DNA of 54,673 nt from Bordetella parapertussis (GTDB lineage: Bacteria > Pseudomonadota > Gammaproteobacteria > Burkholderiales > Burkholderiaceae_C), in contig CAMDAN010000004.1 of NCBI GenBank assembly GCA_945888535.1, forward strand, positions 1 to 54,673, written 5' to 3'. The position numbers and the translations under genes were made by a program. The notes below the pieces were generated by a model. The model did no database searches and was not told where the DNA came from. It saw only the letters and a program-made list of their open reading frames with translations. Of the stretch, positions 1-9,603 are shown in pieces. Position 1 is the stretch's first letter, and every line of letters starts with the position of its first letter.

Positions 1-2
1 AT

Positions 3-86
3 GAACATGTCAGCGTCGCTGATATCGAACCGCTTAAAAATATTTACCGCCGTGTGCTGGAAAATTTAAATCGCACTTTAGTATAA
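3..86 (+). CDS. Possible 3' end of a truncated gene
   Basis: The frame starting at base 3 is open from the window edge to a TAA at 84-86, giving 27 residues that end NLNRTLV. The residues read like a mixed-charge C-terminal helix, but an open frame this short can arise by chance, and frame 1 is also open to base 69. I do not recognise the family. It would lie just upstream of, and in the same direction as, the ATPase gene at 127. Confidence 0.3.
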   Translation, partial: EHVSVADIEPLKNIYRRVLENLNRTLV

Positions 87-126
87 AACCATGCAAAACA
101 CGGAATTAAATCCGTAAAATACATGG

Positions 127-1305
127 ATGTTCAGTCGCCATCTGTCCCCTCACCTTGAAGCCGCATTAGCTGACTATCCAGCTGTGGTTCTCTTGGGTGC
201 GCGTCAAGTAGGCAAGACAACGCTGGCTCGCAAAATTGGGGAAGGCAAAGAGCCCCATTGCATTTATCTTGACCTTGAGCGCCCCAGCGATCTACAAAAA
301 CTCACAGATCCCGAAGCCTATTTGTCTCTCCACCCAGACAAACTCGTCATCTTGGACGAAGTGCAGCACATGCCCGAGTTGTTTCCCGTATTGCGCAGCT
401 TGATCGATGAAGGCCGCCGTGCGGGAATAGAAACGGGCCGTTTTTTGCTTTTGGGTTCAGCCAGTGGCGAGTTATTGCGCCAATCAGGCGAAAGTCTCGC
501 TGGCCGTGTGGCATACCTAGAGCTGAGCCCCTTGCATTGGCTTGAAGTTGACGCCGAACACCAAGGCGCGCTGTGGTTGCGCGGTGGTTTTCCGGCTAGC
601 CTGTTGGCCACGAGTACAGCCAAGAGTTTGGCGTGGCGACAAAACCTCATCACCACCTATTTAGAGCGCGATTTGCCAAGCTATGGCGCCCGCCTGCCTG
701 CGCAAACCTTGCGTCGCTTATGGACCATGCTGGCACACAGACAAGGGGGTTTGCTAGACGTTTCGCAACTCGCAAAAGGCTTGGTGATTGATGCCAAAAC
801 TGTGCACAGGTATTTAGACATGCTGTGCGACTTAATGTTGTTGCGTCAGCTCATGCCCTGGCACAGCAACGTGGGCAAGCGTTTGGTCAAGTCTCCAAAG
901 GTGTATGTCCGCGACAGCGGCTTGCTACACGCCTTACTAGGCTTAACCACGCTTGACGATGTACTGGCCCACCCCGTAATGGGGAACAGCTGGGAGGGCT
1001 TTGCGATCGAAACATTGCTCACGGCCTGCTCGAAAGTTACCCAGCACGGTTATTACCGCACCAGCAATGGCGCAGAGATCGACTTGGTCATTGATATTCC
1101 AGGTGATGGGCTGTGGGCCATCGAAATCAAAAAAAGCCCTCACGCTAAACCGCGAAAAGGCTTTTACACCGCATGCCAAGACTTGCAGCCTACGCAGCGA
1201 TTTTTGGTACACAACGGCCCCGATGGCGAGCCCTACCCCGTGGGTGACGGCGTCCAAGCTATTGGGCTCGGTGCATTGGCAACATTGCTACAACAAAAAC
1301 AATGA
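127..1305 (+). CDS. AAA ATPase with DUF4143 C-terminal domain
   Basis: This is a 392-residue P-loop ATPase of the large AAA_14/DUF4143 family, which is common in bacteria and archaea and has no settled physiological role. The Walker A motif GARQVGKTT lies at residues 24-32, followed by a Walker B-like stretch LVILDEVQ. The C-terminal third has the usual DUF4143 pattern EIDLVID then IEIKKS, which resembles a PD-(D/E)XK nuclease core. Length is typical for the family. Its TGA stop overlaps the ATG of prmB (ATGA at 1302-1305), so the two are probably translated together. Whether it is a restriction-like, toxin-related or transport-related ATPase cannot be told from sequence. Confidence 0.85.
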   Translation: MFSRHLSPHLEAALADYPAVVLLGARQVGKTTLARKIGEGKEPHCIYLDLERPSDLQKLTDPEAYLSLHPDKLVILDEVQHMPELFPVLRSLIDEGRRAGIETGRFLLLGSASGELLRQSGESLAGRVAYLELSPLHWLEVDAEHQGALWLRGGFPASLLATSTAKSLAWRQNLITTYLERDLPSYGARLPAQTLRRLWTMLAHRQGGLLDVSQLAKGLVIDAKTVHRYLDMLCDLMLLRQLMPWHSNVGKRLVKSPKVYVRDSGLLHALLGLTTLDDVLAHPVMGNSWEGFAIETLLTACSKVTQHGYYRTSNGAEIDLVIDIPGDGLWAIEIKKSPHAKPRKGFYTACQDLQPTQRFLVHNGPDGEPYPVGDGVQAIGLGALATLLQQKQ

Positions 1306-2171
1306 AACTCTCTTCCCTCATTCAGCAAAGCGCTGAACAACTCACCCAAGCCCAAGTCGCCTTCGGCCACGGCACCACCAACGCTGCCGACGAAGCCGCC
1401 TGGTTGGTGCTTTGGGCACTGGGTTTGCCACTTGACACCGATGTGTCAGATGACGCATTCAATGCCGAACTCACATCAGAGCAAGTAGCCACAGCGCAAT
1501 CGCTTATTGCCCAACGCATCAGCAGCCGCAAGCCTACGGCCTACCTCACCCAAGAGGCGTGGTTGCAAGGCGTGTCGTTCTATATCGACGAGCGCGCCAT
1601 CGTGCCGCGCTCGCTCATTGCCGAGGTGTTGGCCGAGGGTAGCATCGACCCTTGGCTTGACCCCAGCACTACGCGCGTGCTCGACCTTTGCACGGGCAAC
1701 GGTAGCTTAGGGATCTTGGCTGCGCTGACCTATCCAAATATCACCGTGCTTGGGCTTGACTTGTCCAAAGACGCTTTGGCTGTGGCCCAGATCAACATCG
1801 AACGCTACGGTTTGGCAGGCCGCATGACGCTGGCCGAATCGGATGGTTTGGCCAAGGCCGATGGCGTGTTTGACCTCATCTTGTGCAACCCACCTTATGT
1901 GAACGCAAAAAGTATGTCTGAACTTCCCGCCGAGTTCAAGTGCGAGCCTGCGCTCGCTTTGGCCGGGGGCAGTGACGGCATGGACTTTGTCCGTAGTTTG
2001 CTGCGCGACGTAGCATCCCAACTCAGCCCACAAGGCGTGTTGGTCTTAGAAATTGGCAATGAACGCTCTTATTTTGAAGCCGCATTTCCTTTACTGGAAG
2101 TGGTTTGGCTGGAAACCAGTGCAAGTGAAGACCAGGTTTGTCTCATCACGCACGCATCACTGACCCCATGA
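1302..2171 (+). CDS. prmB: Ribosomal protein L3 N5-glutamine methyltransferase PrmB
   Basis: This 289-residue SAM-dependent methyltransferase matches the PrmB/HemK family, which methylates a GGQ-type or ribosomal glutamine on N5. The SAM-binding motif I (VLDLCTGNGSLGILAA) is at residues 126-141. The family's catalytic NPPY tetrapeptide begins at residue 196 and is followed by the PrmB-type LPAEFKCEPALALAGG stretch. That stretch, with the following DGMDFVR, points to PrmB (ribosomal protein L3) rather than PrmC (release factors). The start overlaps the upstream ATPase stop, and the stop overlaps the next gene's start (ATGA at 2168-2171). The translated N-terminal helical region is normal for the family. 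Confidence 0.9.
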   Translation: MKLSSLIQQSAEQLTQAQVAFGHGTTNAADEAAWLVLWALGLPLDTDVSDDAFNAELTSEQVATAQSLIAQRISSRKPTAYLTQEAWLQGVSFYIDERAIVPRSLIAEVLAEGSIDPWLDPSTTRVLDLCTGNGSLGILAALTYPNITVLGLDLSKDALAVAQINIERYGLAGRMTLAESDGLAKADGVFDLILCNPPYVNAKSMSELPAEFKCEPALALAGGSDGMDFVRSLLRDVASQLSPQGVLVLEIGNERSYFEAAFPLLEVVWLETSASEDQVCLITHASLTP

Positions 2172-4123
2172 TTACTCTGAAAAATGTCACCTTGCGCCGC
2201 AGCGCCAAGGTTTTGCTCGATAGCACCTCCGTCACACTCAACCCCGGAGAAAAAGTCGGTTTGGTCGGGCGCAACGGCGCAGGCAAATCGTCCATGTTCG
2301 CCTTGCTCAACGGCACTTTGCATGAAGATGCGGGCGAGTACTACATTCCGACCCAATGGCGCATGGGGCAAGTGTCTCAGGACATGCCTGAGACAGATCA
2401 AAGTGCTACCGAGTTTGTGATTGAAGGCGACACCGTTTTAAATTCCGCCCGCGCAGAAGTGAAAGCGTCGGAGGCGACCGACGACGGCGACCGCATGGCC
2501 AACGCCTACATGGCGCTGTATGACGCGGGTGAGCACGACGCGCCTTCGCGGGCCCAAGCCCTGATTTTGGGTTTGGGCTTTAAGACCACCGAACTCGAAA
2601 ACCCGGTCAATAGCTTCTCTGGCGGCTGGCGCATGCGTTTGCAATTGGCTCGCGCTTTAATGTGCCCTTCAGACTTACTCTTGTTAGACGAGCCCACCAA
2701 CCACTTGGACTTGGATGCCTTGGTGTGGTTGGAGGCTTGGCTTAAAAAGTACGAAGGCACCATGGTGGTGATTAGCCATGACCGTGAATTTTTAGATGCG
2801 GTAACGAACGTCACTTTGCACATTGACGCGGGTAAGTTAGTTCGTTACGGCGGCAATTACACCAAGTTTGAAGACATGCGGGCAGAGCAAATGACTTTGC
2901 AGCAAAACGCTTTCTCGAAGCAGCAAGACAAAATTGCCCACTTGCAAAAATTCATTGCACGCTTTAAGGCCAAGGCCAGCAAAGCAAAGCAGGCGCAAAG
3001 CCGGGTTAAAGCGCTGGACCGCATGGAAAAAATTGCGCCCTTGATGGCCGATGCCGATTTCACTTTTGAATTCAAAGAGCCCGCCAACCTGCCCAACCCC
3101 ATGTTGTCGATGTCAGGCGTAAGCTTTGGCTATCCACCGCCCGAAGGTTCTCCTGAGGGGACGCCTCCCACCGTCATTGTCAATAACGTCAGCCGCTCGG
3201 TTCTCGCAGGTCAACGCATCGGGATTTTGGGGGCCAACGGTCAGGGTAAATCGACCTTGGTTAAAACGGTTGCCCGCGACTTAGCAGCGATTGGCGGCGA
3301 AGTCACCGAAGGCAAGGGCCTCAATATTGGGTACTTCGCCCAACAAGAACTCGACGTTTTACGCCCAGCAGACAACCCCCTGGAGCACATGATTCGTTTG
3401 GTCAAAGAGCTCACCGCACAGGGGAAAATTGCCGGACAAGCCACCCGCGAACAAGAATTGCGCAGCTTCCTCGGAACCTTTAACTTTGGCGGCGACATGG
3501 TCAAGCAAGCCGTGGGTAGCATGAGCGGTGGTGAAAAAGCGCGGCTGGTGCTGTGCATGATTGTTTGGCAGCGCCCTAACCTTTTGCTGCTGGATGAGCC
3601 CACCAACCATTTGGACTTAGCCACCCGCGAGGCGCTGGCGATGGCGCTTAATGAGTTTGAAGGGACTGTGATGCTGGTCAGCCATGACCGGGCTTTGCTA
3701 CGCGCAGTATGCGATGAGTTTTGGATGGTGTCGCACGGTGGTGTTGCGCCTTTTGATGGCGACTTGGATGACTACCAACGTTATTTATTAGACGAGGCCA
3801 AACGCCAACGCGAGGCGATTAAAGAGGCTCAAAACCAAGCCAATAAACAATTGGCCAAAGCCGCGTCTGAAAAATTAGCCGCCAGCGCTCCCGCAAAAAC
3901 ACCAGCGACCGAACAGGCTCGCAAATGGAAAAAAGAAATTGAGGGCTTGGAACTTCGCATCAGCACCCTAAACGCTGAAGGCGCTGACTTAGAGGGAAAG
4001 TTAGGGACTAACACCCACCCGACAGAAATAGCAGAGATCGGGAAAAGCTTGAAGAAGGTCAACGACGAACTCAAAAGCCTCGAAGACCAGTGGCTCAAAG
4101 TGAGCGCATTGCTGGAGGGCTAA
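2168..4123 (+). CDS. yheS: ABC-F family ATPase, YheS-like
   Basis: This is a soluble protein of 651 residues with two ABC ATPase cassettes and no membrane segments, the layout of ABC-F ribosome-associated factors. The first Walker A (GRNGAGKS) is at about residues 34-41, with a second copy, GANGQGKST, later. Each half has an LSGG-like signature (SFSGGWRMR and SMSGGEKAR) and the ABC-F hallmark LLLLDEPTNHLD. The N-terminus (a leader ending in LNPGEKVGLVGRNGAGKS) resembles E. coli YheS more than Uup or EttA. A charged, lysine-rich coiled-coil tail follows from about residue 550. I chose ATG 2168 because it gives the ATGA overlap with prmB and the family N-terminus; an upstream ATG at 2138 lies inside prmB. 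Confidence 0.88.
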   Translation: MITLKNVTLRRSAKVLLDSTSVTLNPGEKVGLVGRNGAGKSSMFALLNGTLHEDAGEYYIPTQWRMGQVSQDMPETDQSATEFVIEGDTVLNSARAEVKASEATDDGDRMANAYMALYDAGEHDAPSRAQALILGLGFKTTELENPVNSFSGGWRMRLQLARALMCPSDLLLLDEPTNHLDLDALVWLEAWLKKYEGTMVVISHDREFLDAVTNVTLHIDAGKLVRYGGNYTKFEDMRAEQMTLQQNAFSKQQDKIAHLQKFIARFKAKASKAKQAQSRVKALDRMEKIAPLMADADFTFEFKEPANLPNPMLSMSGVSFGYPPPEGSPEGTPPTVIVNNVSRSVLAGQRIGILGANGQGKSTLVKTVARDLAAIGGEVTEGKGLNIGYFAQQELDVLRPADNPLEHMIRLVKELTAQGKIAGQATREQELRSFLGTFNFGGDMVKQAVGSMSGGEKARLVLCMIVWQRPNLLLLDEPTNHLDLATREALAMALNEFEGTVMLVSHDRALLRAVCDEFWMVSHGGVAPFDGDLDDYQRYLLDEAKRQREAIKEAQNQANKQLAKAASEKLAASAPAKTPATEQARKWKKEIEGLELRISTLNAEGADLEGKLGTNTHPTEIAEIGKSLKKVNDELKSLEDQWLKVSALLEG

Positions 4124-4127
4124 GGGT

Positions 4128-4373
<246 letters not shown>

Positions 4374-4529
4374 AAAAATATCTGTTTCACGCGAAGTTAA
4401 AGTGGCAAAGCGTACTTTACGCCATTGAATCTTGCTTGTTATGCAATTTTTTTCAATCCTCACAAAGTAGTATTCACAATCCGAGCACCCCAACTGCGGC
4501 TACGATGCTCTCCAAATAAGGAGACTCTC

Positions 4530-5684
4530 ATGCCTGTGATCACCACCATTGAAGACCTGCGCATCTTGGCGCAAAAGCGGGTTCCCCGCATGTTTTACGA
4601 TTACGCCGACTCCGGGAGCTGGACCGAGAGCACCTACCGCGCTAACGAGTCCGATTTCCAAGCCATCAAACTGCGCCAGCGCGTCGCAGTCAATATGGAA
4701 AATCGAAGCACGGCGAGCACCATGGTGGGTCAAAAAGTTGCGATGCCCGTGGCGATTGCGCCCACCGGCTTGACAGGAATGCAGCACGCGGACGGGGAAA
4801 TTTTGGCAGCCCGGGCGGCCAAGGCCTTTGGGATTCCTTTTACGTTGTCCACCATGAGCATTTGCTCGATTGAAGAGGTTGCCAAACATACTGATAACCA
4901 TCCCTTTTGGTTTCAGCTGTATGTGATGAAAGACCGCGCGTTTATCGAGGCGCTGATTGACCGCACCAAGGCAGCCAAGTGTTCCGCCTTGGTGTTAACG
5001 CTGGACTTGCAAATTTTGGGACAACGCCATAAAGACCTAAAAAATGGGTTGTCTGCGCCACCTAAATTAACCCTTGCCAACATGATCAATATCGCGTCTA
5101 AGCCGCGCTGGGCTTTGGGAATGCTAGGGACGCCCCGTAGACAATTTGGCAATATCGTGGGCCACGTCAAAGGGGTGGCCAATATGGGGTCCCTCAGTGA
5201 ATGGACCGCCAAGCAGTTTGATCCGGGGCTGAATTGGGCCGATGTCGAATGGATTAAAAAACGCTGGGGCGGAAAGCTGATTTTGAAAGGCATTCAAGAT
5301 GTGGAAGACGCCCGCTTGGCGGTCAATAGCGGTGCCGATGCGCTGATTGTCAGCAACCATGGAGGACGCCAGCTTGACGGCGCACAAAGCAGTATTTGCG
5401 CACTGCCCGCTATCGTCGATGCCGTTGGTAAGCAGATAGAGGTGCACATGGACGGCGGCATCCGAAGCGGCCAAGACGTATTGAAAGCCCGCGCGTTGGG
5501 CGCCCAAGGCACGTACATCGGTCGGGCCATGTTGTACGGCTTAGGCGCCATGGGTGAAGCTGGGGTCACCAAGGCTTTGCAGCTGATTCACAACGAGCTG
5601 GACCTGACGATGGCCTTTTGCGGGCGCACCCAAATGGACACCGTGGACAAAAGCATTTTGTTACCGGGTACGTTTCCGGTTTAA
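4530..5684 (+). CDS. lldD: FMN-dependent alpha-hydroxy-acid dehydrogenase (L-lactate dehydrogenase type)
   Basis: This 384-residue protein belongs to the FMN-dependent 2-hydroxy-acid dehydrogenase family, which includes LldD, mandelate dehydrogenase and glycolate oxidase. The active-site motif SNHGGRQLD lies at residues 275-283, with the proton-abstracting histidine at 277 and the substrate-binding arginine at 280. The FMN phosphate region (MDGGIRSGQDVLKARALGA) follows. The N-terminal YDYADSGSWTE segment is typical. ATG 4530 has a strong Shine-Dalgarno (TAAGGAG at 4517-4523), so longer in-frame readings upstream are rejected. L-lactate is the most likely substrate, oxidised to pyruvate with electrons passed to the quinone pool, but substrate cannot be fixed from sequence alone. 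It is apparently monocistronic. Confidence 0.85.
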   Translation: MPVITTIEDLRILAQKRVPRMFYDYADSGSWTESTYRANESDFQAIKLRQRVAVNMENRSTASTMVGQKVAMPVAIAPTGLTGMQHADGEILAARAAKAFGIPFTLSTMSICSIEEVAKHTDNHPFWFQLYVMKDRAFIEALIDRTKAAKCSALVLTLDLQILGQRHKDLKNGLSAPPKLTLANMINIASKPRWALGMLGTPRRQFGNIVGHVKGVANMGSLSEWTAKQFDPGLNWADVEWIKKRWGGKLILKGIQDVEDARLAVNSGADALIVSNHGGRQLDGAQSSICALPAIVDAVGKQIEVHMDGGIRSGQDVLKARALGAQGTYIGRAMLYGLGAMGEAGVTKALQLIHNELDLTMAFCGRTQMDTVDKSILLPGTFPV

Positions 5685-5703
5685 GCCCCGCTAGACTTGG
5701 CGG

Positions 5704-6963
5704 GTGACTTCTCAAGGCTCCCCTCAATCGCCGATTCGTCGGATTGCCCACCTCGATATGGATGCGTTCTACGCCTCCGTCGAGTTGTTGCGATACCCGC
5801 AACTCAAAGGGCTTCCTGTGGTCATTGGCGGAGGGCGCAGGCGTGAAGATGACTTACTCGGGCGCTTACGCCAGGCCTACCCTGAGGGAGATTGGTCGGC
5901 GGATCGTTTGAATGAGATTCCCATTGATTTTTTTCCCCGCATCAAGGGCTACGAAGGCCGCGGCGTCATCACCACGGCCACCTACGCCGCTCGTCAATTT
6001 GGAGTGGGCTCGGCCATGGGCTTAATGAAAGCGGCCAAACTCTGCCCCCAGGCGATTTTGTTGCCGGTGGATTTTGACCAATACCGCCATTACTCACGCC
6101 GGTTTAAAAGCATCATTACCGACATCGCTCCGGTGATGGAAAACCGGGGGGTCGATGAAGTGTTTATTGACTTCACCGAAGTTCCTGGCGGACAACGCGA
6201 AGGCGGTCGGGTATTGGCGCGGCTGATTCAAAAAGCTATTTTTGAAGACACCGGGCTCACTTGCTCCGTAGGCGTGGCACCCAACAAATTACTGGCAAAA
6301 ATGGCCAGTGAGTTCAACAAGCCCAACGGAATTTCGGTGGTCACTGAAGAGGACTTAGAAAGCAAAATTTGGCCTTTGGCTTGCCGCAAAGTCAACGGCA
6401 TCGGACCCAAAGCCGATGAAAAACTCAAGAGCCATGGCATTGAAACCATCGGCCAATTGGCCCAGCGCGAACTCGGCTGGTTAATTGACACCTTTGGCCA
6501 AAAAACGGGGGCCTGGCTACACGATGCGTCTTGGGGGCGGGATGCTCGGCCCTTAGAAACTGTAAGTGAGCCCGTGAGCATGAGCCGAGAAACCACCTTT
6601 GAGCGGGATTTGCATGCGGTACGCGATCGTGCTGAGCTTGGTGAAGTGTTTACCCGCTTGTGTGCGCAAGTCGCAGCCGATTTACAGTGCAAGGGCTATG
6701 TGGGGAAAACCATTGGCGTCAAGTTACGCTTCGATGATTTTCAGATTGTGACTCGGGACCATACTCTCGCCAACTACACCGCTGACGCGACAGCGATTCG
6801 CCAGGCCGCAGGCTTATGCCTTAAACGCGCACCTCTACAAAAACGCCTGCGTCTCTTGGGTGTCAGGGTCGGCGCATTGCTCAGCGAAGATGCGGCTAAG
6901 CTACTCACCATTCAACCGGAGAACCCCTATGACAGCACTGCACAGCTTTTCCCTGACGATTGA
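5704..6963 (+). CDS. dinB: DNA polymerase IV (Y-family translesion polymerase)
   Basis: This 419-residue protein is a Y-family error-prone polymerase. Motif AHLDMDAFYASVE near residues 15-27 supplies the first metal-binding aspartate, and GVDEVFIDFTEV carries the catalytic Asp-Glu pair. The CSVGVAPNKLLAKMASEFNK block and the helix-hairpin-helix region (KVNGIGPKADEKL) follow, then a little-finger domain. The protein is about 70 residues longer than E. coli DinB. Roughly 40 residues of the excess are an insertion between VVIGGG and RGVITTATYAAR. GTG at 5704 is the only sensible start: the next Met is inside the first catalytic motif. A short inverted repeat (CCCGC 5687-5691, GCGGG 5700-5704) runs into the start codon. 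The gene overlaps the next one by 35 bases. Confidence 0.92.
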   Translation: MTSQGSPQSPIRRIAHLDMDAFYASVELLRYPQLKGLPVVIGGGRRREDDLLGRLRQAYPEGDWSADRLNEIPIDFFPRIKGYEGRGVITTATYAARQFGVGSAMGLMKAAKLCPQAILLPVDFDQYRHYSRRFKSIITDIAPVMENRGVDEVFIDFTEVPGGQREGGRVLARLIQKAIFEDTGLTCSVGVAPNKLLAKMASEFNKPNGISVVTEEDLESKIWPLACRKVNGIGPKADEKLKSHGIETIGQLAQRELGWLIDTFGQKTGAWLHDASWGRDARPLETVSEPVSMSRETTFERDLHAVRDRAELGEVFTRLCAQVAADLQCKGYVGKTIGVKLRFDDFQIVTRDHTLANYTADATAIRQAAGLCLKRAPLQKRLRLLGVRVGALLSEDAAKLLTIQPENPYDSTAQLFPDD

Positions 6964-7771
6964 AAAACACGTCGCCCATCTGGTGCTCAACCAGCCCAAG
7001 GCGATGAACACCATGCACCCGCAGTTTTGGCGGGAACTCGATGGGGTGTTAAGTGATTTACACCGAAGCGGCGAGGCCCGCGCCTTGGTGATCAGCAGCA
7101 CGGGCAAACACTTCAGTGCGGGAATGGCCTTGGAGACCTTTGGCGGTGCGATTCAAATGAATGACGCAACCCCTGAAGGTCGCGCTGCAGTATTTGACAC
7201 CCTCAGCGATATGCAAGCCACATTCACCAAATTAGAAACTCTGCGTATCCCCGTAATAGCTGCGATTCAAGGAGGCTGTATTGGCGGTGCGGTAGATATG
7301 GTGACGGCCTGCTGCATTCGCTACTCCTCAGCCGAGGCTTTCTTTTGTATTCAAGAAATCAATATCGGCATGGTCGCAGACGTTGGCACCTTGCAGCGCC
7401 TACCCAAACTCATTCCCTTGGCCGTTGTTAAAGAACTGGCTTACACCGGGCGGCGTTTAACGGCGGACAAAGCCATGCAGTACGGTTTGGTCAACGCTGT
7501 GTTTGAGTCTCCCGAAGCTACGCTTCAAGCCGCGATGGAGTGCGCCAAAGAGATTGCCAGCAAACCACCGGTTGCGATGTGGGGCACCAAGCAAGCCATT
7601 CACTTTGCGCGAGACCACACAGTCGATGAGTCCTTAAAGCAAATGGGCTGGCTCCAAGCAGCCATTTGGAGTAACCGCCATGTGGGAGAAGCCGTAACAG
7701 CTATGAAAGAAAAACGCGCCGGGAATTTCCCAGCGCTCAGCGATCTTTCCTCGTTCAGAGACCTGGCCTAA
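6929..7771 (+). CDS. Enoyl-CoA hydratase/isomerase family protein, dienoyl-CoA-isomerase-like
   Basis: This 280-residue crotonase-fold protein has the oxyanion-hole sequences KHFSAGMALE and AAIQGGCIGGAVD. It also has EINIGMVADVGTLQRLPK, which closely resembles the ECH1/delta(3,5)-delta(2,4)-dienoyl-CoA isomerase motif rather than that of a plain hydratase. It would therefore shift double bonds in unsaturated acyl-CoAs during beta-oxidation. The ATG at 6929 follows a GGAG-type Shine-Dalgarno and gives the usual N-terminus; a longer frame from 6860 lies wholly inside dinB. It is translated from the end of dinB (35-base overlap) and converges with queF. Confidence 0.75.
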   Translation: MTALHSFSLTIEKHVAHLVLNQPKAMNTMHPQFWRELDGVLSDLHRSGEARALVISSTGKHFSAGMALETFGGAIQMNDATPEGRAAVFDTLSDMQATFTKLETLRIPVIAAIQGGCIGGAVDMVTACCIRYSSAEAFFCIQEINIGMVADVGTLQRLPKLIPLAVVKELAYTGRRLTADKAMQYGLVNAVFESPEATLQAAMECAKEIASKPPVAMWGTKQAIHFARDHTVDESLKQMGWLQAAIWSNRHVGEAVTAMKEKRAGNFPALSDLSSFRDLA

Positions 7772-7780
7772 GATCCCGAA

Positions 7781-8650
7781 TTACTGCCTTGCCATCCGGG
7801 TATTGCCAGGCAAAGCCTGCGGATGGCTGGTACGAAACGGGTTGATATCCAAACCGCCACGGCGGGTGTAACGGGCATAGACCGTGAGTTTGAGCGGTTT
7901 GCAGCGCGTCCAAACGTCCATAAAAATACGCTCCACACATTGTTCATGGAACTCGTTGTGGTTGCGAAAGCTCACCAAATACTGCAACAAGCCTTCTTGG
8001 TCAATCGCTGCGCCGGTGTAGCTGATTTGAACGCTGCCCCAATCGGGTTGGCCCGTTACCAAGCAATTGCTTTTTAAGAGGTTGCTCACCAGCACCTCAC
8101 TAACCGGGCCTTGGGCGCTGCCTTGGTCGTCCACGGTTTTAAGTAAATCGGGCGCGGGCGTATAGCGGTTGCATTCAATATCAAGGCGGTCTAAGTTGAG
8201 GCCGTCGAGCTCATAGATGGGCTCGCGGTCAAACAGTTCAGGCCCAATCAGGCGCACCCCCGCCGAAGATTGCACAGTCGCACCACGCCACACCGCCTCA
8301 TTCACATCGGCCCGCAAATGCGCGAGCACGGCCTCAGCGTCAGGGAACTGGGAGTTGTTGAAACTGTTGAGGTAGAGCTTGAAAGATTTACTCTCAATGA
8401 TGTTGGGGCTCTCACAGGGAATGGTGAAATGCGCCAGAGCGACTTGGGGCTTGCCGCGCAAATTGAGCCAACTCAACTCAAACGCCGTCCACATATCGGT
8501 CCCAAAAAATGGGGGCGTCGCGTTGGCGTGAAGTCCTATTTCTTCCCGTTTGGTTGCGCGGGCGATGGGGAACAACAAGGATGCGTCGTAGCGATCGGCG
8601 TAGGCAGAGGCTTTGCCTAGTGGGGATTGTTCATGGAGTAGCGTGGACAT
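7781..8650 (-). CDS. queF: NADPH-dependent 7-cyano-7-deazaguanine reductase QueF
   Basis: This 289-residue protein is the long, two-domain form of QueF, the last step of preQ1 synthesis in the queuosine tRNA-modification pathway (preQ0 nitrile to preQ1 amine). The C-terminal domain has [13 protein letters not shown] with the catalytic cysteine at residue 196 and the aspartate at 203. The N-terminal domain carries the [15 protein letters not shown] substrate-binding block near residues 86-100. Length matches the E. coli-type enzyme. It is coupled to yaaA: its ATG overlaps the yaaA stop (TAATG, one shared base). No preQ1 riboswitch was recognised upstream of the pair. Confidence 0.93.
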   Translation of the reverse strand: MSTLLHEQSPLGKASAYADRYDASLLFPIARATKREEIGLHANATPPFFGTDMWTAFELSWLNLRGKPQVALAHFTIPCESPNIIESKSFKLYLNSFNNSQFPDAEAVLAHLRADVNEAVWRGATVQSSAGVRLIGPELFDREPIYELDGLNLDRLDIECNRYTPAPDLLKTVDDQGSAQGPVSEVLVSNLLKSNCLVTGQPDWGSVQISYTGAAIDQEGLLQYLVSFRNHNEFHEQCVERIFMDVWTRCKPLKLTVYARYTRRGGLDINPFRTSHPQALPGNTRMARQ

Positions 8651-9429
8651 TACGCGCCTTCTTGTTTGCGCTGAAACACCAAGCGCTCAGGCGTTGACTC
8701 ACGCGCAACCCAGGCATAGCCATCGGTATCAAAAGCCCGCAACTGGTCCGGCGTTTGAACCCGGTTTTCAATCGCAAACCGCGCCATCATGCCGCGCGCT
8801 CGCTTGGCTGAAAAACTAACAATTTTGTATTTGCCGCTTTTGTATTCTTGAAACACACATTCGACGACCCGCGCATTGAGTGCCGTGAGCTGAACCGACT
8901 TGAAATACTCTTGAGATGCCAAGTTCACCACCACAGGCGTCACATCGGAACGCAGGCGGCTGTTGAGGTACTCCGAAATCTGGGTGCCCCAAAATTGGTA
9001 AAGGTCTTTTCCAGTGCCCGTTGACAGCTGGGTTCCCATTTCGAGTCGGTAGGCTTGCATTAAATCAAGAGGCCGAAGAACACCGTACAAGCCACTCAAA
9101 ATACACAGATGGTCTTGGGCCCAGGCCAAAGATTGCGCATCCAACGCACGCGCATTCAATCCGTCATACACATCGCCGTTAAAAGCCAAGAGCGCTTGGC
9201 GGGCGTTTTTTGTGGTTGCGCGACTCGACCACGCTTGGTAACGCGCCACGTTCAGTCCCGCAAGCGCATCGCTCACGTCCATTAATTCAGAAATCTGGGG
9301 CGGTGAATAGCCCCTAAGCACGTCAATCAATGCTTTGGATTGCTTGACGAACAAGGGCGCGGTGTGTCCTTGGTCACCCAGAGGGGTTTCATAGTCCAAG
9401 GATTTAGCAGGGGAAAGAACAAAAAGCAT
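8650..9429 (-). CDS. yaaA: Peroxide stress protein YaaA (DUF328/UPF0246)
   Basis: This 259-residue protein begins [16 protein letters not shown], the diagnostic N-terminus of the YaaA family. It also shows the conserved [11 protein letters not shown] and [24 protein letters not shown] stretches (in separate blocks) and a C-terminal [10 protein letters not shown] region. In E. coli YaaA lowers free iron and protects DNA during hydrogen peroxide stress; the biochemical mechanism is not settled. Length is normal. It precedes queF with a one-base overlap and is divergent from valS. Confidence 0.92.
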   Translation of the reverse strand: MLFVLSPAKSLDYETPLGDQGHTAPLFVKQSKALIDVLRGYSPPQISELMDVSDALAGLNVARYQAWSSRATTKNARQALLAFNGDVYDGLNARALDAQSLAWAQDHLCILSGLYGVLRPLDLMQAYRLEMGTQLSTGTGKDLYQFWGTQISEYLNSRLRSDVTPVVVNLASQEYFKSVQLTALNARVVECVFQEYKSGKYKIVSFSAKRARGMMARFAIENRVQTPDQLRAFDTDGYAWVARESTPERLVFQRKQEGA

Positions 9430-9503
9430 AGTGACTCCGTGAGCGCCAAAGCGTCCGAGACGTTATGGTACTTTTGACGCGATGGTTTGAACTGTACACG
9501 CCT

Positions 9504-9533
9504 CTGAAACAGCAGCGCTTGCCCAGTTAAAAT
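9504..9533 (+). promoter_or_regulatory. Candidate sigma-70 promoter for valS
   Basis: CTGAAA at 9504-9509 and TAAAAT at 9528-9533 are separated by 18 bases and lie about 70 bases before the valS start. The -10 element is good; the -35 element matches four of six consensus positions. No operator was seen. Confidence 0.35.
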
Positions 9534-9603
9534 ACACCCCAACCCGATCCCCGCTCCCAACGGCCGCAACATGCGTGCCGTTTTTACTTGGCAAACCACC
9601 CCG

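Noticed and set aside
4374..4529. A regulatory RNA before lldD
   Set aside because: Only an AT-rich spacer and the Shine-Dalgarno were seen; no stable hairpin or conserved box.
9430..9603. A preQ1 riboswitch upstream of yaaA-queF
   Set aside because: No preQ1 aptamer-like hairpin with an A-rich tail could be seen in this gap.
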